The translations under genes and the position numbers were made by a program. A stretch of DNA of 64,000 nt from Anaerolineales bacterium (GTDB lineage Bacteria > Chloroflexota > Anaerolineae > Anaerolineales > Villigracilaceae): positions 1,240,001 through 1,304,000 of the forward strand of contig CP129482.1 in the NCBI GenBank assembly GCA_030583925.1. The letters run 5' to 3'. Below are positions 43,001 through 49,522 of the stretch, one piece after another. How positions within the stretch are numbered: position 1 is the stretch's first letter; each line of letters begins with the position of its first letter. Below the pieces are notes generated by a model. That model did no database searches. It was not told where the DNA came from and was given only the letters and a program-made list of their open reading frames with translations.

Positions 43001-43642
43001 GGCGCGTTTCGCCTGTCGTTCAAGGCTTCGCAAGCGCGGCTCCAACTCGGACATGATATCCAGCACGCGTTCGAGATTGCGCGTCGTGTTTTCGAGCCGC
43101 TTCAACGCTTCTTCGCGGCGGACGCGATACAGTCCCACGCCTGCCGCCTCTTCGAACAAGCGGCGTCTTTCGTCCGCTTTCAATGCTAGCGAGGCGTCTA
43201 CAAGTCCCTGACCGAGAATCGTGTAGGTCCGCTCCGACAAGCCAGACGCGGCGAGTAACTCGTTGAGGTCGCGCAAGCGCACGTGCTGATCGTTCAGCAA
43301 ATAATCGTTGTGACCGTCGCGATAGGCGCGGCGCGTCATCCCGACTTCGCTGAAGTCAATCGGAAGCCAGCCGTTCGTGTTATCGAAGAGAATGTGCGCC
43401 GAAGCCATCCCTGCGCGGGCGCGGTGTTCGGAGCCGTTGAAGATCATGTCTTCGGTCTTCTTGCCGCGCAACAGCGTGTACGATTGCTCGCCCAACACCC
43501 AGCGGAGCGCGTCCGCGATGTTCGATTTGCCCGAACCGTTCGGTCCCACAATGGCGGTGATGCCACCCGCGAATTCGAAGACGCTCTTCGATGCGAATGT
43601 TTTATATCCTTGCAGTTCGAGTGATTTGAGTCTAAGCGGCAT
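40037..43642 (-). CDS. smc: Chromosome segregation protein SMC
   Basis: This 1201-residue condensin ATPase has Walker A GPNGSGKSNIADAL at the N-terminus and the N-terminal coiled coil to about residue 500. A hinge domain (AGRAVLLPIENN, ATRALTLRGEVFRGDG-like region) comes next, then the return coiled coil, the C-terminal signature LSGGERSLTAVALVFALL and Walker B PVCVMDEVDAMLDEANV. It compacts and separates chromosomes with ScpAB. It follows rnc in the same direction, a common pairing. Length is normal. Confidence 0.96.
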   Translation of the reverse strand: MPLRLKSLELQGYKTFASKSVFEFAGGITAIVGPNGSGKSNIADALRWVLGEQSYTLLRGKKTEDMIFNGSEHRARAGMASAHILFDNTNGWLPIDFSEVGMTRRAYRDGHNDYLLNDQHVRLRDLNELLAASGLSERTYTILGQGLVDASLALKADERRRLFEEAAGVGLYRVRREEALKRLENTTRNLERVLDIMSELEPRLRSLERQAKRAIEYSRAQADLKVILREWYGYHWHHAQQELTTAKDAVKAQEARVNEAREAHQKAQAEYNAFREKFIGSRSQLNAWHRASAELHSQREEVSRELAVLEERRRSLLASQTSVFAEQERAGDEEKVVRARIEEVEQEFVRLQAEYNEAQKQLSDAQLKLQSGQSDRAALEEKLNAARAQIETWTMQRAESQARLGELKSRLESLQTRSSEAEKAVEAAETTSRTVSENYAEARKRREETENQLRIAQAKVESGKKEVEGLEGERRARNEERANRLAEHTRFKTQLEVIEQAEQSLAGYAEGARFLLEAAQQFKLKRARGALSAALDVPAELETAISAALGDALDAIMLDADEIEDALQLLESNNAGRAVLLPIENNSYQPLTKPNDESCLGVASELLNVNDEFRAAARALLGQTIIVRDRVSARRLIRDLPTHARAVTLRGEVFRGDGLIVAGKTASSSALSRPRQKRELTEALSVLGAQIESLNGEVDSLSARITDAARGVSQAESEARESRVSVEKAQESEKQAELESEAARRQLEWQKSQHIQLKSEMDEAAKSQASLKQSLSEIEARSAGAQEDVRALSLQLSETDLAETQNQATYWGTRAAVSERALEDARGRKEERGKEVERFDARRMEIASRLSEVNTSFGELENSKTSLREREGMLQAQIEELRVKIDPVEKDLESAEQEEARLQDGEANAGRGLATGERLHGQVQLELMRKQESLDNLQQKITDDFGLVMFDYAADVAGPVPLPFEGMIEELPVVTEISPDLETQLTQNRARMRRMGPINPEAKQEFDAESERYSFMRTQVDDLRKAEADLRQVIAELDELTKQSFSKTFDAVDKQFRAMFTRLFGGGSARLALTDPDNLVETGIEIEARLPGRREQGLALLSGGERSLTAVALVFALLKVSPTPVCVMDEVDAMLDEANVGRFRDLLLELSKETQFIVITHNRNTVQAADVIYGITMGRDSASQIVSLRLDQVTDEMMKRG

Positions 43643-43682
43643 TTGGCGATTTATGATTTCCGATTCGCGATTTTCGATTTTT

Positions 43683-43724
43683 ACGTGTCTACCTGTTTAC
43701 TTGTCTACGTGTGTACTTGCTTAC
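43683..43724. repeat. 'CTACCTGTTTACTTGTCTACG' interspersed repeat
   Basis: TACCTGTTTACTTGTCTACG and neighbouring TGTGTACTTGCTTAC fill the rnc-smc gap. Same family as 3133-3167 and 53841-53967. Confidence 0.7.
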
Positions 43725-43725
43725 A

Positions 43726-44442
43726 TTACCCTATTCCCAAATTTTCCATTGCGTCCTGCGCGGCGGCGCGTTGCGCGGCGTGCGTGCTGGTCCCGCGTCC
43801 GCGACCTGCCACTTGTCCCGCCACTTCCACTTCCACTTCGAATTCTTTGGCGTGGTCGGGTCCTGTGGTCGAGACGGTTCGATAACGCGGCGCGCTCATC
43901 TTTTGTGCCTGCGCCCACTCCTGCAGTTGACTCTTCGAGTCGTGGATTTTCGTAAGGATGGATTCGCGCGTTTCCTCGAAGAGCGGATTGACAAACGCAT
44001 CCACCCCCCCCAAGCCTGAATCCAAGTAGATGGCGCCGATCAACGCCTCGAAAGTGGACCCCAACAACGCGTCGCGCAAATGCCCGCCGGAGAGGTGTTC
44101 GCCGCGTCCCAGCCGAAGAGCGGATCCGAGTTCCAGTTTGCGCGCGAATTTTGCCAGTTGTTCATTGCGCACGAGAGCCGAACGGATCTTCGTCAGGTCT
44201 CCCTCGCGCAGTTCAGGGAAGCGGTTATATGCCCACGCGCCGACGATAAAATCGAGAACAGCATCCCCGAGAAACTCGAGGCGTTCGTTATCCTGTGAAG
44301 CGCTGGGGTTCTCGTTGACGTAGGATCGGTGGGTGAGGGCGCGCGTAAGGAGGGATAAATTTGAAAAGGGCAAACCCAGCCTGACGCTGAGGTCAGAAGC
44401 GGATTCGAAATCCCGCGAGGCGGTATTTGTGGACACGGTCAT
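43726..44442 (-). CDS. rnc: Ribonuclease III
   Basis: This 238-residue dsRNA endonuclease processes rRNA and mRNA. The nuclease domain has the signature NERLEFLGDAVLDF, and the later Glu lies in LLGSTFEALIGAIYLDSGL. The double-stranded RNA-binding domain follows (LQEWAQAQKMSAPRY, VAGRGRGTSTHAAQRAAAQDA). It is upstream of smc with an 83-base gap filled mostly by a repeat. Confidence 0.96.
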   Translation of the reverse strand: MTVSTNTASRDFESASDLSVRLGLPFSNLSLLTRALTHRSYVNENPSASQDNERLEFLGDAVLDFIVGAWAYNRFPELREGDLTKIRSALVRNEQLAKFARKLELGSALRLGRGEHLSGGHLRDALLGSTFEALIGAIYLDSGLGGVDAFVNPLFEETRESILTKIHDSKSQLQEWAQAQKMSAPRYRTVSTTGPDHAKEFEVEVEVAGQVAGRGRGTSTHAAQRAAAQDAMENLGIG

Positions 44443-44625
44443 CTCCCGGGAACTCAGGGAGCATCATGCCCCACCCCTTCGCCCCTCCTCATTTGCAAGA
44501 AAATGGGGAGGGGTTGGGGAGGGGCATCACGTTCCATTAGTTCCAAATTTGATTTGCGGCTGAATTTTATCTCGAATTGCGCGCGCTGGCTATGAGGCGT
44601 TCATATTTTAAGATACAATCAGGCA
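44443..44625. other. rnc-aldo/keto reductase gap with a CCCTCCTC repeat
   Basis: GCCCCACCCCTTCGCCCCTC and GGGGAGGGGTTGGGGAGGGG (about 44466-44527) form an inverted element like those in the hsd operon. The rest is AT-rich sequence that may hold promoters for the two divergent genes. Confidence 0.5.
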
Positions 44626-44656
44626 GGTGACTGTCGCTTGCAAAGCGACAGTCACC
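44626..44656 (+). promoter_or_regulatory. Perfect hairpin in the leader of the aldo/keto reductase gene
   Basis: A 14-base perfect stem (GGTGACTGTCGCTT, 44626-44639, with 44643-44656) has loop GCA and no T run. A related GTGACGGTCGCC stem acts as a terminator at 56772-56811, so this may be the same repeat in another setting. Confidence 0.6.
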
Positions 44657-44689
44657 TTATTGCACGTGGTAGTTTTTCGGAGGTTTGTT

Positions 44690-45640
44690 GTGACCGAAGT
44701 TAGTAACGAAACAAGATTTTTGCACGCCCTCGAAATGGGACTCGGCGCGATGCAATGGGGCGACCGCGCGATATGGCAATATGGGCGCGGCTACGGCCTG
44801 GATGAAGTGAAACAGGCATTTGAAATTTCGCTCGCCGCCGGCGTTCGTTTCGTGGATACGGCTGAATTATATGGCAATGGATTATCCGAACGTTCGCTAG
44901 GGAGATTTTTGAAAGAGACCGATCAGCCTGTGTTGGTCGCGACAAAATTTTTTCCGTGGCCCTGGCGGTTTACCCAAAGCGCATTGCCTCGCGCGCTGAA
45001 AGGAAGCCTCGCGCGCATCGGAGTCGAAAGCGTTGACTTGTATCAGATCCACTGGCCCAGCCCGGTGATGAAAACCGATTCGTTGATGGACGGGTTGGCG
45101 GAGTGCATCAAAACCGGTTTGGCGCGCACGGTCGGCGTCTCGAATTTTGGGCATACGCGCATGGTTGCCGCATATTCCGCGTTAGCGCGCAACGGAATCC
45201 CGCTCGCGGCGAATCAAGTCCACTATAGTTTATTGAGCCGCGAAGTGGAAAAGAACGGCATCCTCGCGCGCTGTAAAGAGTTGGGTATTCGTATGATCGC
45301 GTATTGTCCGCTCGAACGCGGGATGCTCACCGGGAAATATACGTCTGAAAATCCTCCGCCTGGCAGGCGAGCGGCAAAGTACGCGAAGATACTTCCAAAG
45401 ATCCAACCGTTACTCAAATACATGACCCAGATCGGGCAAGATCACGGCGGAAAATCCTGCGCGCAAGTCGCGTTGAATTGGACGATCTGCAAAGGCGCGC
45501 TCCCGATCCCCGGCGCGAAGAACGCCGCACAAGCGGAACAAAACGCCGGCGCCCTCGGCTGGCGACTAACCGACGAAGAAGTGGCAAGGCTCGATTTTGC
45601 CAGCGATGCGCTCATAGAACCAACAATGACCGCGCACTAA
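44690..45640 (+). CDS. Aldo/keto reductase
   Basis: This 316-residue TIM-barrel NADPH-dependent oxidoreductase has the catalytic tetrad visible as Asp and Tyr in FVDTAELYGNG, Lys in VATKFFPWP and His in YQIHWPSP. The NADPH-binding C-terminus is ALPIPGAKNAAQ. Substrate unknown. The GTG at 44690 is preceded by CGGAGG with a 6-base gap and is preferred over an upstream in-frame ATG that lies in a hairpin. Confidence 0.9.
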   Translation: MTEVSNETRFLHALEMGLGAMQWGDRAIWQYGRGYGLDEVKQAFEISLAAGVRFVDTAELYGNGLSERSLGRFLKETDQPVLVATKFFPWPWRFTQSALPRALKGSLARIGVESVDLYQIHWPSPVMKTDSLMDGLAECIKTGLARTVGVSNFGHTRMVAAYSALARNGIPLAANQVHYSLLSREVEKNGILARCKELGIRMIAYCPLERGMLTGKYTSENPPPGRRAAKYAKILPKIQPLLKYMTQIGQDHGGKSCAQVALNWTICKGALPIPGAKNAAQAEQNAGALGWRLTDEEVARLDFASDALIEPTMTAH

Positions 45641-45657
45641 TGCGCGGTCATTGTTTT
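45622..45657 (+). terminator. Terminator overlapping the stop codon of the aldo/keto reductase gene
   Basis: AACAATGACCGCGCA (45622-45636) and its exact inverse (45641-45655) form a 15-base-pair stem. The loop CTAA contains the TAA stop codon. TTTT follows. Confidence 0.85.
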
Positions 45658-45686
45658 CATACTTGATATTAAATTGTTCGAGCGGT

Positions 45687-46070
45687 TTATTTCATGCGGG
45701 GTTGGAGGAATATCACGAACACGTATCCCAGACCGAACACCACTTCGATCACGATCACCAACCAGCCGAAGTTGCGGATGATCCCGTCGAACGCGACGCC
45801 GATGATGGTTACGATCAAGGCAAGCACAGTCCCGCCAAGCATGGCAAACGCCATGTTCTTTTGCACACCCGGGTCCGATGCGTCCTTGGCGAACCATAGC
45901 AACAACCCTAGAGTCACCAATGCCGCGCCGAGGAATCTTGCCATGTGCAACTCAGGGACACGCGTCTCTGTGCCGAACTGGGCGAGCGCAGTTGCCGGCA
46001 CAAACATTAGAGCCGCGCCCAATACGATCACCACAACCGCGTTCAAGATGAATAAAAGTTTCGAGCCCAT
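45687..46070 (-). CDS. Four-helix membrane protein, unknown function
   Basis: This 127-residue protein has hydrophobic segments at about residues 4-27, 45-63, 74-95 and 100-122 and a conserved-looking PELHMARFLGAALVTLGLLLW. This layout is seen in small membrane proteins of the DUF4345 type, but I cannot place it firmly. The ATG at 46070 follows an AAGGAGAG ribosome binding site, better than the in-frame start 15 codons upstream. Confidence 0.7.
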   Translation of the reverse strand: MGSKLLFILNAVVVIVLGAALMFVPATALAQFGTETRVPELHMARFLGAALVTLGLLLWFAKDASDPGVQKNMAFAMLGGTVLALIVTIIGVAFDGIIRNFGWLVIVIEVVFGLGYVFVIFLQPRMK

Positions 46071-46307
46071 ATTTCTCTCCTTTGTATGATGGGTTTGAGC
46101 AAAACAACTATACAATACCTTCCAACGGAAAGGAAGGAAAAAATCCCCGACCGACCTTACATCATCCTTACATCATTGCCTTTTTGGATTTTCAACCCGC
46201 TTCTCTTTCGGACGTATGGCTGATCGCAGTCTGCGGGAAGCGCTTCCGACGGGTTGGCGATTCGTCTACCGGGTGAAGTACAATGTAGCCACTCAAAGGA
46301 GAGCCGC

Positions 46308-46724
46308 ATGGAGATCTTTGCCATTGTTTCGATCTTGTTCAGCCTCATCGTCCCGATCTGCGCGGCGATTTTACCTATCGTAATCCTCGTCGGCATTGGA
46401 GTCTTTCTCTATCGCCGAAGCAAAATGAAGGATGTAGCCAAGCAAGCCGCGCAGACTTGGTCCAGCACGATGGGAACGGTGATCACTTCCACGGTTCAAG
46501 TGAAGCGGTCCTATAAAAGCCGTTCAGAGATTCCCGTCGTTGTATACCAATATCAAGTGAACGGCACGCCCTATGTGGGCAAAATCATCAAGGCGGGCGA
46601 ACAATATTTCAGCGTTCGGCTTTACGGCGACGCGCAAAAGACGGTCGCGCGTTATCCCGTCGGCGCGCAGGTGATGGTCTACTACAACCCGGCGAATCCC
46701 GCCGAATCCGCGCTGGAGCGATAA
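46308..46724 (+). CDS. DUF3592 family membrane protein
   Basis: This 138-residue protein has an N-terminal membrane segment (residues about 5-32), then a beta-rich DUF3592 domain (VVVYQYQVNGTPYVGKII and YPVGAQVMVYYNPANPAESAL). The function of the family is unknown. The ATG at 46308 has AAGGAGAG upstream. Its stop codon lies only 9 bases before the -10 box of the aspS leader. Confidence 0.82.
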   Translation: MEIFAIVSILFSLIVPICAAILPIVILVGIGVFLYRRSKMKDVAKQAAQTWSSTMGTVITSTVQVKRSYKSRSEIPVVVYQYQVNGTPYVGKIIKAGEQYFSVRLYGDAQKTVARYPVGAQVMVYYNPANPAESALER

Positions 46725-46732
46725 GTCTGTGC

Positions 46733-46738
46733 TATAAT
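46733..46738 (+). promoter_or_regulatory. Extended -10 box of the aspS operon
   Basis: TATAAT preceded by TGC gives an extended -10 element without a clear -35. A start site about 7 bases downstream would fall at 46745-46748, on or next to the leader ATG. Confidence 0.65.
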
Positions 46739-46747
46739 GCCGCCATC

Positions 46748-46831
46748 ATGAAATATCCGTTTTGCTTCGCCAATAACAACAATAACGACGACAATGACGA
46801 TCGGTTGTATCGTTGGGCGAAGCCTTGCTAG
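46748..46831 (+). CDS. Asn/Asp-rich leader peptide of the aspS-gatCAB-asnS operon
   Basis: This 27-residue peptide is MKYPFCFA, then five Asn, two Asp, Asn, two Asp (codons 9-18, 46772-46801), then RLYRWAKPC and TAG. It lies between a TATAAT box and an intrinsic terminator, directly upstream of genes that charge tRNA-Asp and tRNA-Asn. There is no Shine-Dalgarno and the -10 box ends 9 bases before the ATG, so the mRNA is probably leaderless. The ten regulatory codons would make ribosomes stall when Asp-tRNA or Asn-tRNA is scarce. This is an inference from layout, but the match to classical attenuation is very close. Confidence 0.85.
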   Translation: MKYPFCFANNNNNDDNDDRLYRWAKPC

Positions 46832-46890
46832 TTGACGGATCGAATTAAGTCAAACCAATCGCCCGACGCATCTGCGGAGGGCGATTTTTT
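46764..46890 (+). promoter_or_regulatory. Transcription attenuator of the aspS operon
   Basis: Four segments are visible. Segment 1 (46764-46771, GCTTCGCC) pairs perfectly with segment 2 (46816-46823, GGCGAAGC), looping out the Asn/Asp codons. Segment 2 (46811-46820) can instead pair with segment 3 (46859-46868) through ten pairs, one a wobble. Segment 3 (46857-46864, AATCGCCC) can instead pair with segment 4 (46879-46886, GGGCGATT), followed by TTTT. So 3:4 is the terminator and 2:3 the antiterminator. A ribosome stalled on the Asn/Asp codons masks segment 1 and frees segment 2; one that reaches the stop codon covers segment 2. Confidence 0.85.
46857..46890 (+). terminator. Attenuator terminator upstream of aspS
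   Basis: This is the 3:4 hairpin of the attenuator: AATCGCCC and GGGCGATT around a 14-base loop, followed by TTTT and AT-rich sequence. Confidence 0.88.
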
Positions 46891-46901
46891 ATACCATCTT
46901 C

Positions 46902-46969
46902 ATGTCGTTGCGACGAAGCAATCTCCTGATCACATGAGATTGCTTCGGGCAATCGCCCTCGCAATGACA
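46902..46969. repeat. REP-like palindrome (copy 5) between attenuator and aspS
   Basis: ATGTCGTTGCGACGAAGC and GCCCTCGCAATGACA are the inverted ends of the 7712-7799 family. It ends just before the aspS ribosome binding site AGGAG. Confidence 0.85.
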
Positions 46970-46983
46970 ATAGGAGTCATACC

Positions 46984-48747
46984 ATGTATCGAACACACAC
47001 TTGCGGAGAATTACGCGCCAGCCACGCGGGTCAGACCGTGACGCTGGCGGGCTGGGTCAACCGTCGCCGCGACCACGGCGGGGTGGCATTCCTTGACTTG
47101 CGCGACCGCGCGGGAATCGTTCAAGTCACGATTAATCCCGACTTGCCGAAAGAAGCCCTCGACGAGGTTGCAAACATTCGCAACGAGTGGGTGTTGCAAA
47201 TCGAGGGCATCGTGCAAAAGCGCCCCGAAGGGATGGCGAATCCCAAAATGGCGACAGGCGAAGTGGAAGTCATCGCTAAACGCGTGACCGTACTCAATCC
47301 GTCCAAAACGCCGCCGTTCCTCGTCAACACCGACGCCGACCTGCCCGATGAAAACATGCGCCTCAAATATCGCTATGTGGATTTGCGCCGCGAGCGCCTG
47401 ACCCGCAACATGGTTTTGCGGCATAAGGTGATCAAGTTCATGCGCGATTACTTGGACAAGCAAGGCTTCATCGAAATCGAAACGCCGATCATGTTCAAAG
47501 CGACTCCCGAAGGGGCGCGGGATTATCTCGTGCCGTCGCGTATTTACCCTGGACAGTTCTATGCCTTACCGCAATCGCCGCAACAGTTGAAGCAATTGCT
47601 GATGGTGGCAGGCATGGATAGATACTTCCAGATCGCGCGCTGTTTCCGCGATGAAGACTTGCGCGGCGACCGTCAGCCTGAGTTTACGCAACTCGACCTT
47701 GAAATGTCGTTCGTACATCGCGACGACGTGCTGAGCATGGTCGAAGGGTTGTTCACCGAGATGCTCCCTGCGGTTGCGCCGCATAAAAAATTATTTTCTT
47801 CGCCGTGGCCCAAGTTCTCGTATCGCGAAGTCGTTGAAAAATATGGGACGGATAAACCCGACTTACGCTTTGGCATGGAACTGGTTGACGTCAGCGAAGT
47901 CTTTGCGAAGAGCGAGTTCAAGGTCTTTCAATCCGCTTTGGAAGCGGGCGGAGTGATCAAGTGTATCGTCGCGCCGAAATCGGCGGAGATGTCGCGCAAG
48001 GAGTTGGACGCGCTCACGGAAGTGGCGAAGTCGCTGGGGGCGAAGGGAATGCCTTATTTGGCAGTGACAGCCGAAGGGGTGAAAGGAAGCGTGTCGAAGT
48101 TCGTCACAGAGGCAGAGGTGGCGGAGTTAAAATCCAAAACGGGAGCGGGAGTCGGCGATCTGATCGTCTTCGCTTCGGATGCCCGCGCAGTTGCCAATAA
48201 AGTTTTAGGCGGACTGCGTTTGTGGTTCCGCGATAAATTGGACTTGGCGGACAAGTCTATGATGGCGTTTGCGTGGGTGGTGGATTTCCCGATGTTTGCA
48301 TGGAATGAAGAGGAGCAGCGCTGGGACGCGGAACATCATCCGTTCACGATGCCGCAACTGCAAGACCTCGGCAAGTTCGATACGGATCCTGGCTCGATCC
48401 TTTCGGACGCGTACGACATGGTGTGCAACGGGTACGAGATGGCGTCGGGTTCGATCCGTATTCATCGCCGCGACATTCAAAATAAGATTTTCCAAATGCT
48501 CGGTCATTCGGAGGAAGCGATTCAGGCGAAGTTCGGTCACATGCTCGAAGCGTTCGAATACGGCGCGCCTCCGCACGGCGGCATGGCTCCTGGCATTGAC
48601 CGACTCGTGATGCTGTTGGCGGACGAACCCAACATCCGCGAAGTGATTGCGTTTCCGAAGAATCAAAACGGGCGCGACGTGATGGCGGACGCGCCGTCGG
48701 AAGTTGAGCCGAAGCAATTGAAAGAGTTGCATATTAAGTTCGACTAG
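46984..48747 (+). CDS. aspS: Aspartyl-tRNA synthetase, possibly non-discriminating
   Basis: This 587-residue bacterial-type class II synthetase has an OB-fold ([20 protein letters not shown]), motif 2 ([20 protein letters not shown]), the inserted GAD domain and motif 3 ([19 protein letters not shown]). The His in RRRDHGG and the Gly in RPEGM match the pair I recall for non-discriminating AspRS, where discriminating enzymes have Leu and Lys. It would then make Asp-tRNA-Asn for GatCAB. It is the first large gene of the attenuated operon; AGGAG precedes the ATG. Confidence 0.95.
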   Translation: MYRTHTCGELRASHAGQTVTLAGWVNRRRDHGGVAFLDLRDRAGIVQVTINPDLPKEALDEVANIRNEWVLQIEGIVQKRPEGMANPKMATGEVEVIAKRVTVLNPSKTPPFLVNTDADLPDENMRLKYRYVDLRRERLTRNMVLRHKVIKFMRDYLDKQGFIEIETPIMFKATPEGARDYLVPSRIYPGQFYALPQSPQQLKQLLMVAGMDRYFQIARCFRDEDLRGDRQPEFTQLDLEMSFVHRDDVLSMVEGLFTEMLPAVAPHKKLFSSPWPKFSYREVVEKYGTDKPDLRFGMELVDVSEVFAKSEFKVFQSALEAGGVIKCIVAPKSAEMSRKELDALTEVAKSLGAKGMPYLAVTAEGVKGSVSKFVTEAEVAELKSKTGAGVGDLIVFASDARAVANKVLGGLRLWFRDKLDLADKSMMAFAWVVDFPMFAWNEEEQRWDAEHHPFTMPQLQDLGKFDTDPGSILSDAYDMVCNGYEMASGSIRIHRRDIQNKIFQMLGHSEEAIQAKFGHMLEAFEYGAPPHGGMAPGIDRLVMLLADEPNIREVIAFPKNQNGRDVMADAPSEVEPKQLKELHIKFD

Positions 48748-48749
48748 CA

Positions 48750-48811
48750 GACCATAGACGATGGACGATTGACCATAATCAAACATCGTCCGTGGTCTAT
48801 CGTCTATGGTC
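48750..48811. repeat. Inverted repeat between aspS and gatC
   Basis: GACCATAGACGATGGACGAT and ATCGTCCGTGGTCTATCGTC...GGTC are imperfect inverted arms around TGACCATAATCAAAC, forming a long hairpin within the operon. Confidence 0.7.
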
Positions 48812-48825
48812 GATAAAGAGGTTTT

Positions 48826-49125
48826 ATGTCCCAAACCATTGACGCAAAAACCGTCAAGCATGTCGCCAACCTCGTCCGACTCGGAATCTCCGAAGAGGAA
48901 GCCCAAACCTTCAGCGGACAATTCTCTTCCATCATTGACTACTTCAACATGCTCAACGAAGTGGACACCGAGAATGTCATCCCCGCATCGGATATCGCCA
49001 ACGCAGAAAATGTTTTGCGCGAGGATGTGGTCATGCTTTCAATGGATCGAGAAGAGTTTTTGAAGAACGCGCCGCAGTCCGAGCGCGGGTACGTCAAAGT
49101 GCCGACGGTCATAAGCGACGAGTAA
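48826..49125 (+). CDS. gatC: Asp/Glu-tRNA amidotransferase subunit C
   Basis: This 99-residue GatC wraps GatA and GatB and stabilises the complex. Family features are IDAKTVKHVANLVRLGISEE, FSSIIDYFNMLNEVDTENV and the C-terminal VPTVISDE. Together GatCAB amidates mischarged Asp-tRNA-Asn or Glu-tRNA-Gln. The ATG has AGAGG upstream. Confidence 0.93.
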   Translation: MSQTIDAKTVKHVANLVRLGISEEEAQTFSGQFSSIIDYFNMLNEVDTENVIPASDIANAENVLREDVVMLSMDREEFLKNAPQSERGYVKVPTVISDE

Positions 49126-49156
49126 TATTTGATTTGCAATCTTTAGAAAGCTTTTC

Positions 49157-49516
49157 ATGATGAACAAGTCTCAACTCCATGAAAAAACAAATATCATTCT
49201 AGAATATCCCTACAAAACTGCGGGATGGTTGAAGATCACTGCGTCTCAATTGATTTTTAATAAAATCGGACTTAGCGCCAACACATTTTCTGGAATAATT
49301 AATGTCAAAGATATTGAGCAAGTAAATTATCTAAAGGAAATTTTCATGATTCGCACGCCAGGTGTAGAGATTGTGTATCGTCTTCCAGGTGAAAAATATA
49401 CTAAAAAGGTCACGATACATTTTCCAGGTTCTGCCACTAGACTGGGAATTAAGCAACGTTCGGGCATCACTCCAGAAAAAGTATTTGAAACAATTACGTC
49501 ACTTCAAAGAAAATAA
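49157..49516 (+). CDS. Hypothetical protein with PH/GRAM-like fold, inserted in the operon
   Basis: I do not recognise this 119-residue protein. It starts MMNKSQLHEKTNIILEYPYK and has alternating beta strands (GWLKITASQLIFNKIGL, VNYLKEIFMIRTPGVEIVYR) ending in one helix, a pattern like PH/GRAM domains. Its DNA is clearly richer in A and T than aspS or asnS. It separates gatC from gatA, which are normally adjacent, so it is probably a late insertion. Its stop lies 6 bases before gatA. Confidence 0.65.
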   Translation: MMNKSQLHEKTNIILEYPYKTAGWLKITASQLIFNKIGLSANTFSGIINVKDIEQVNYLKEIFMIRTPGVEIVYRLPGEKYTKKVTIHFPGSATRLGIKQRSGITPEKVFETITSLQRK

Positions 49517-49522
49517 GATACC

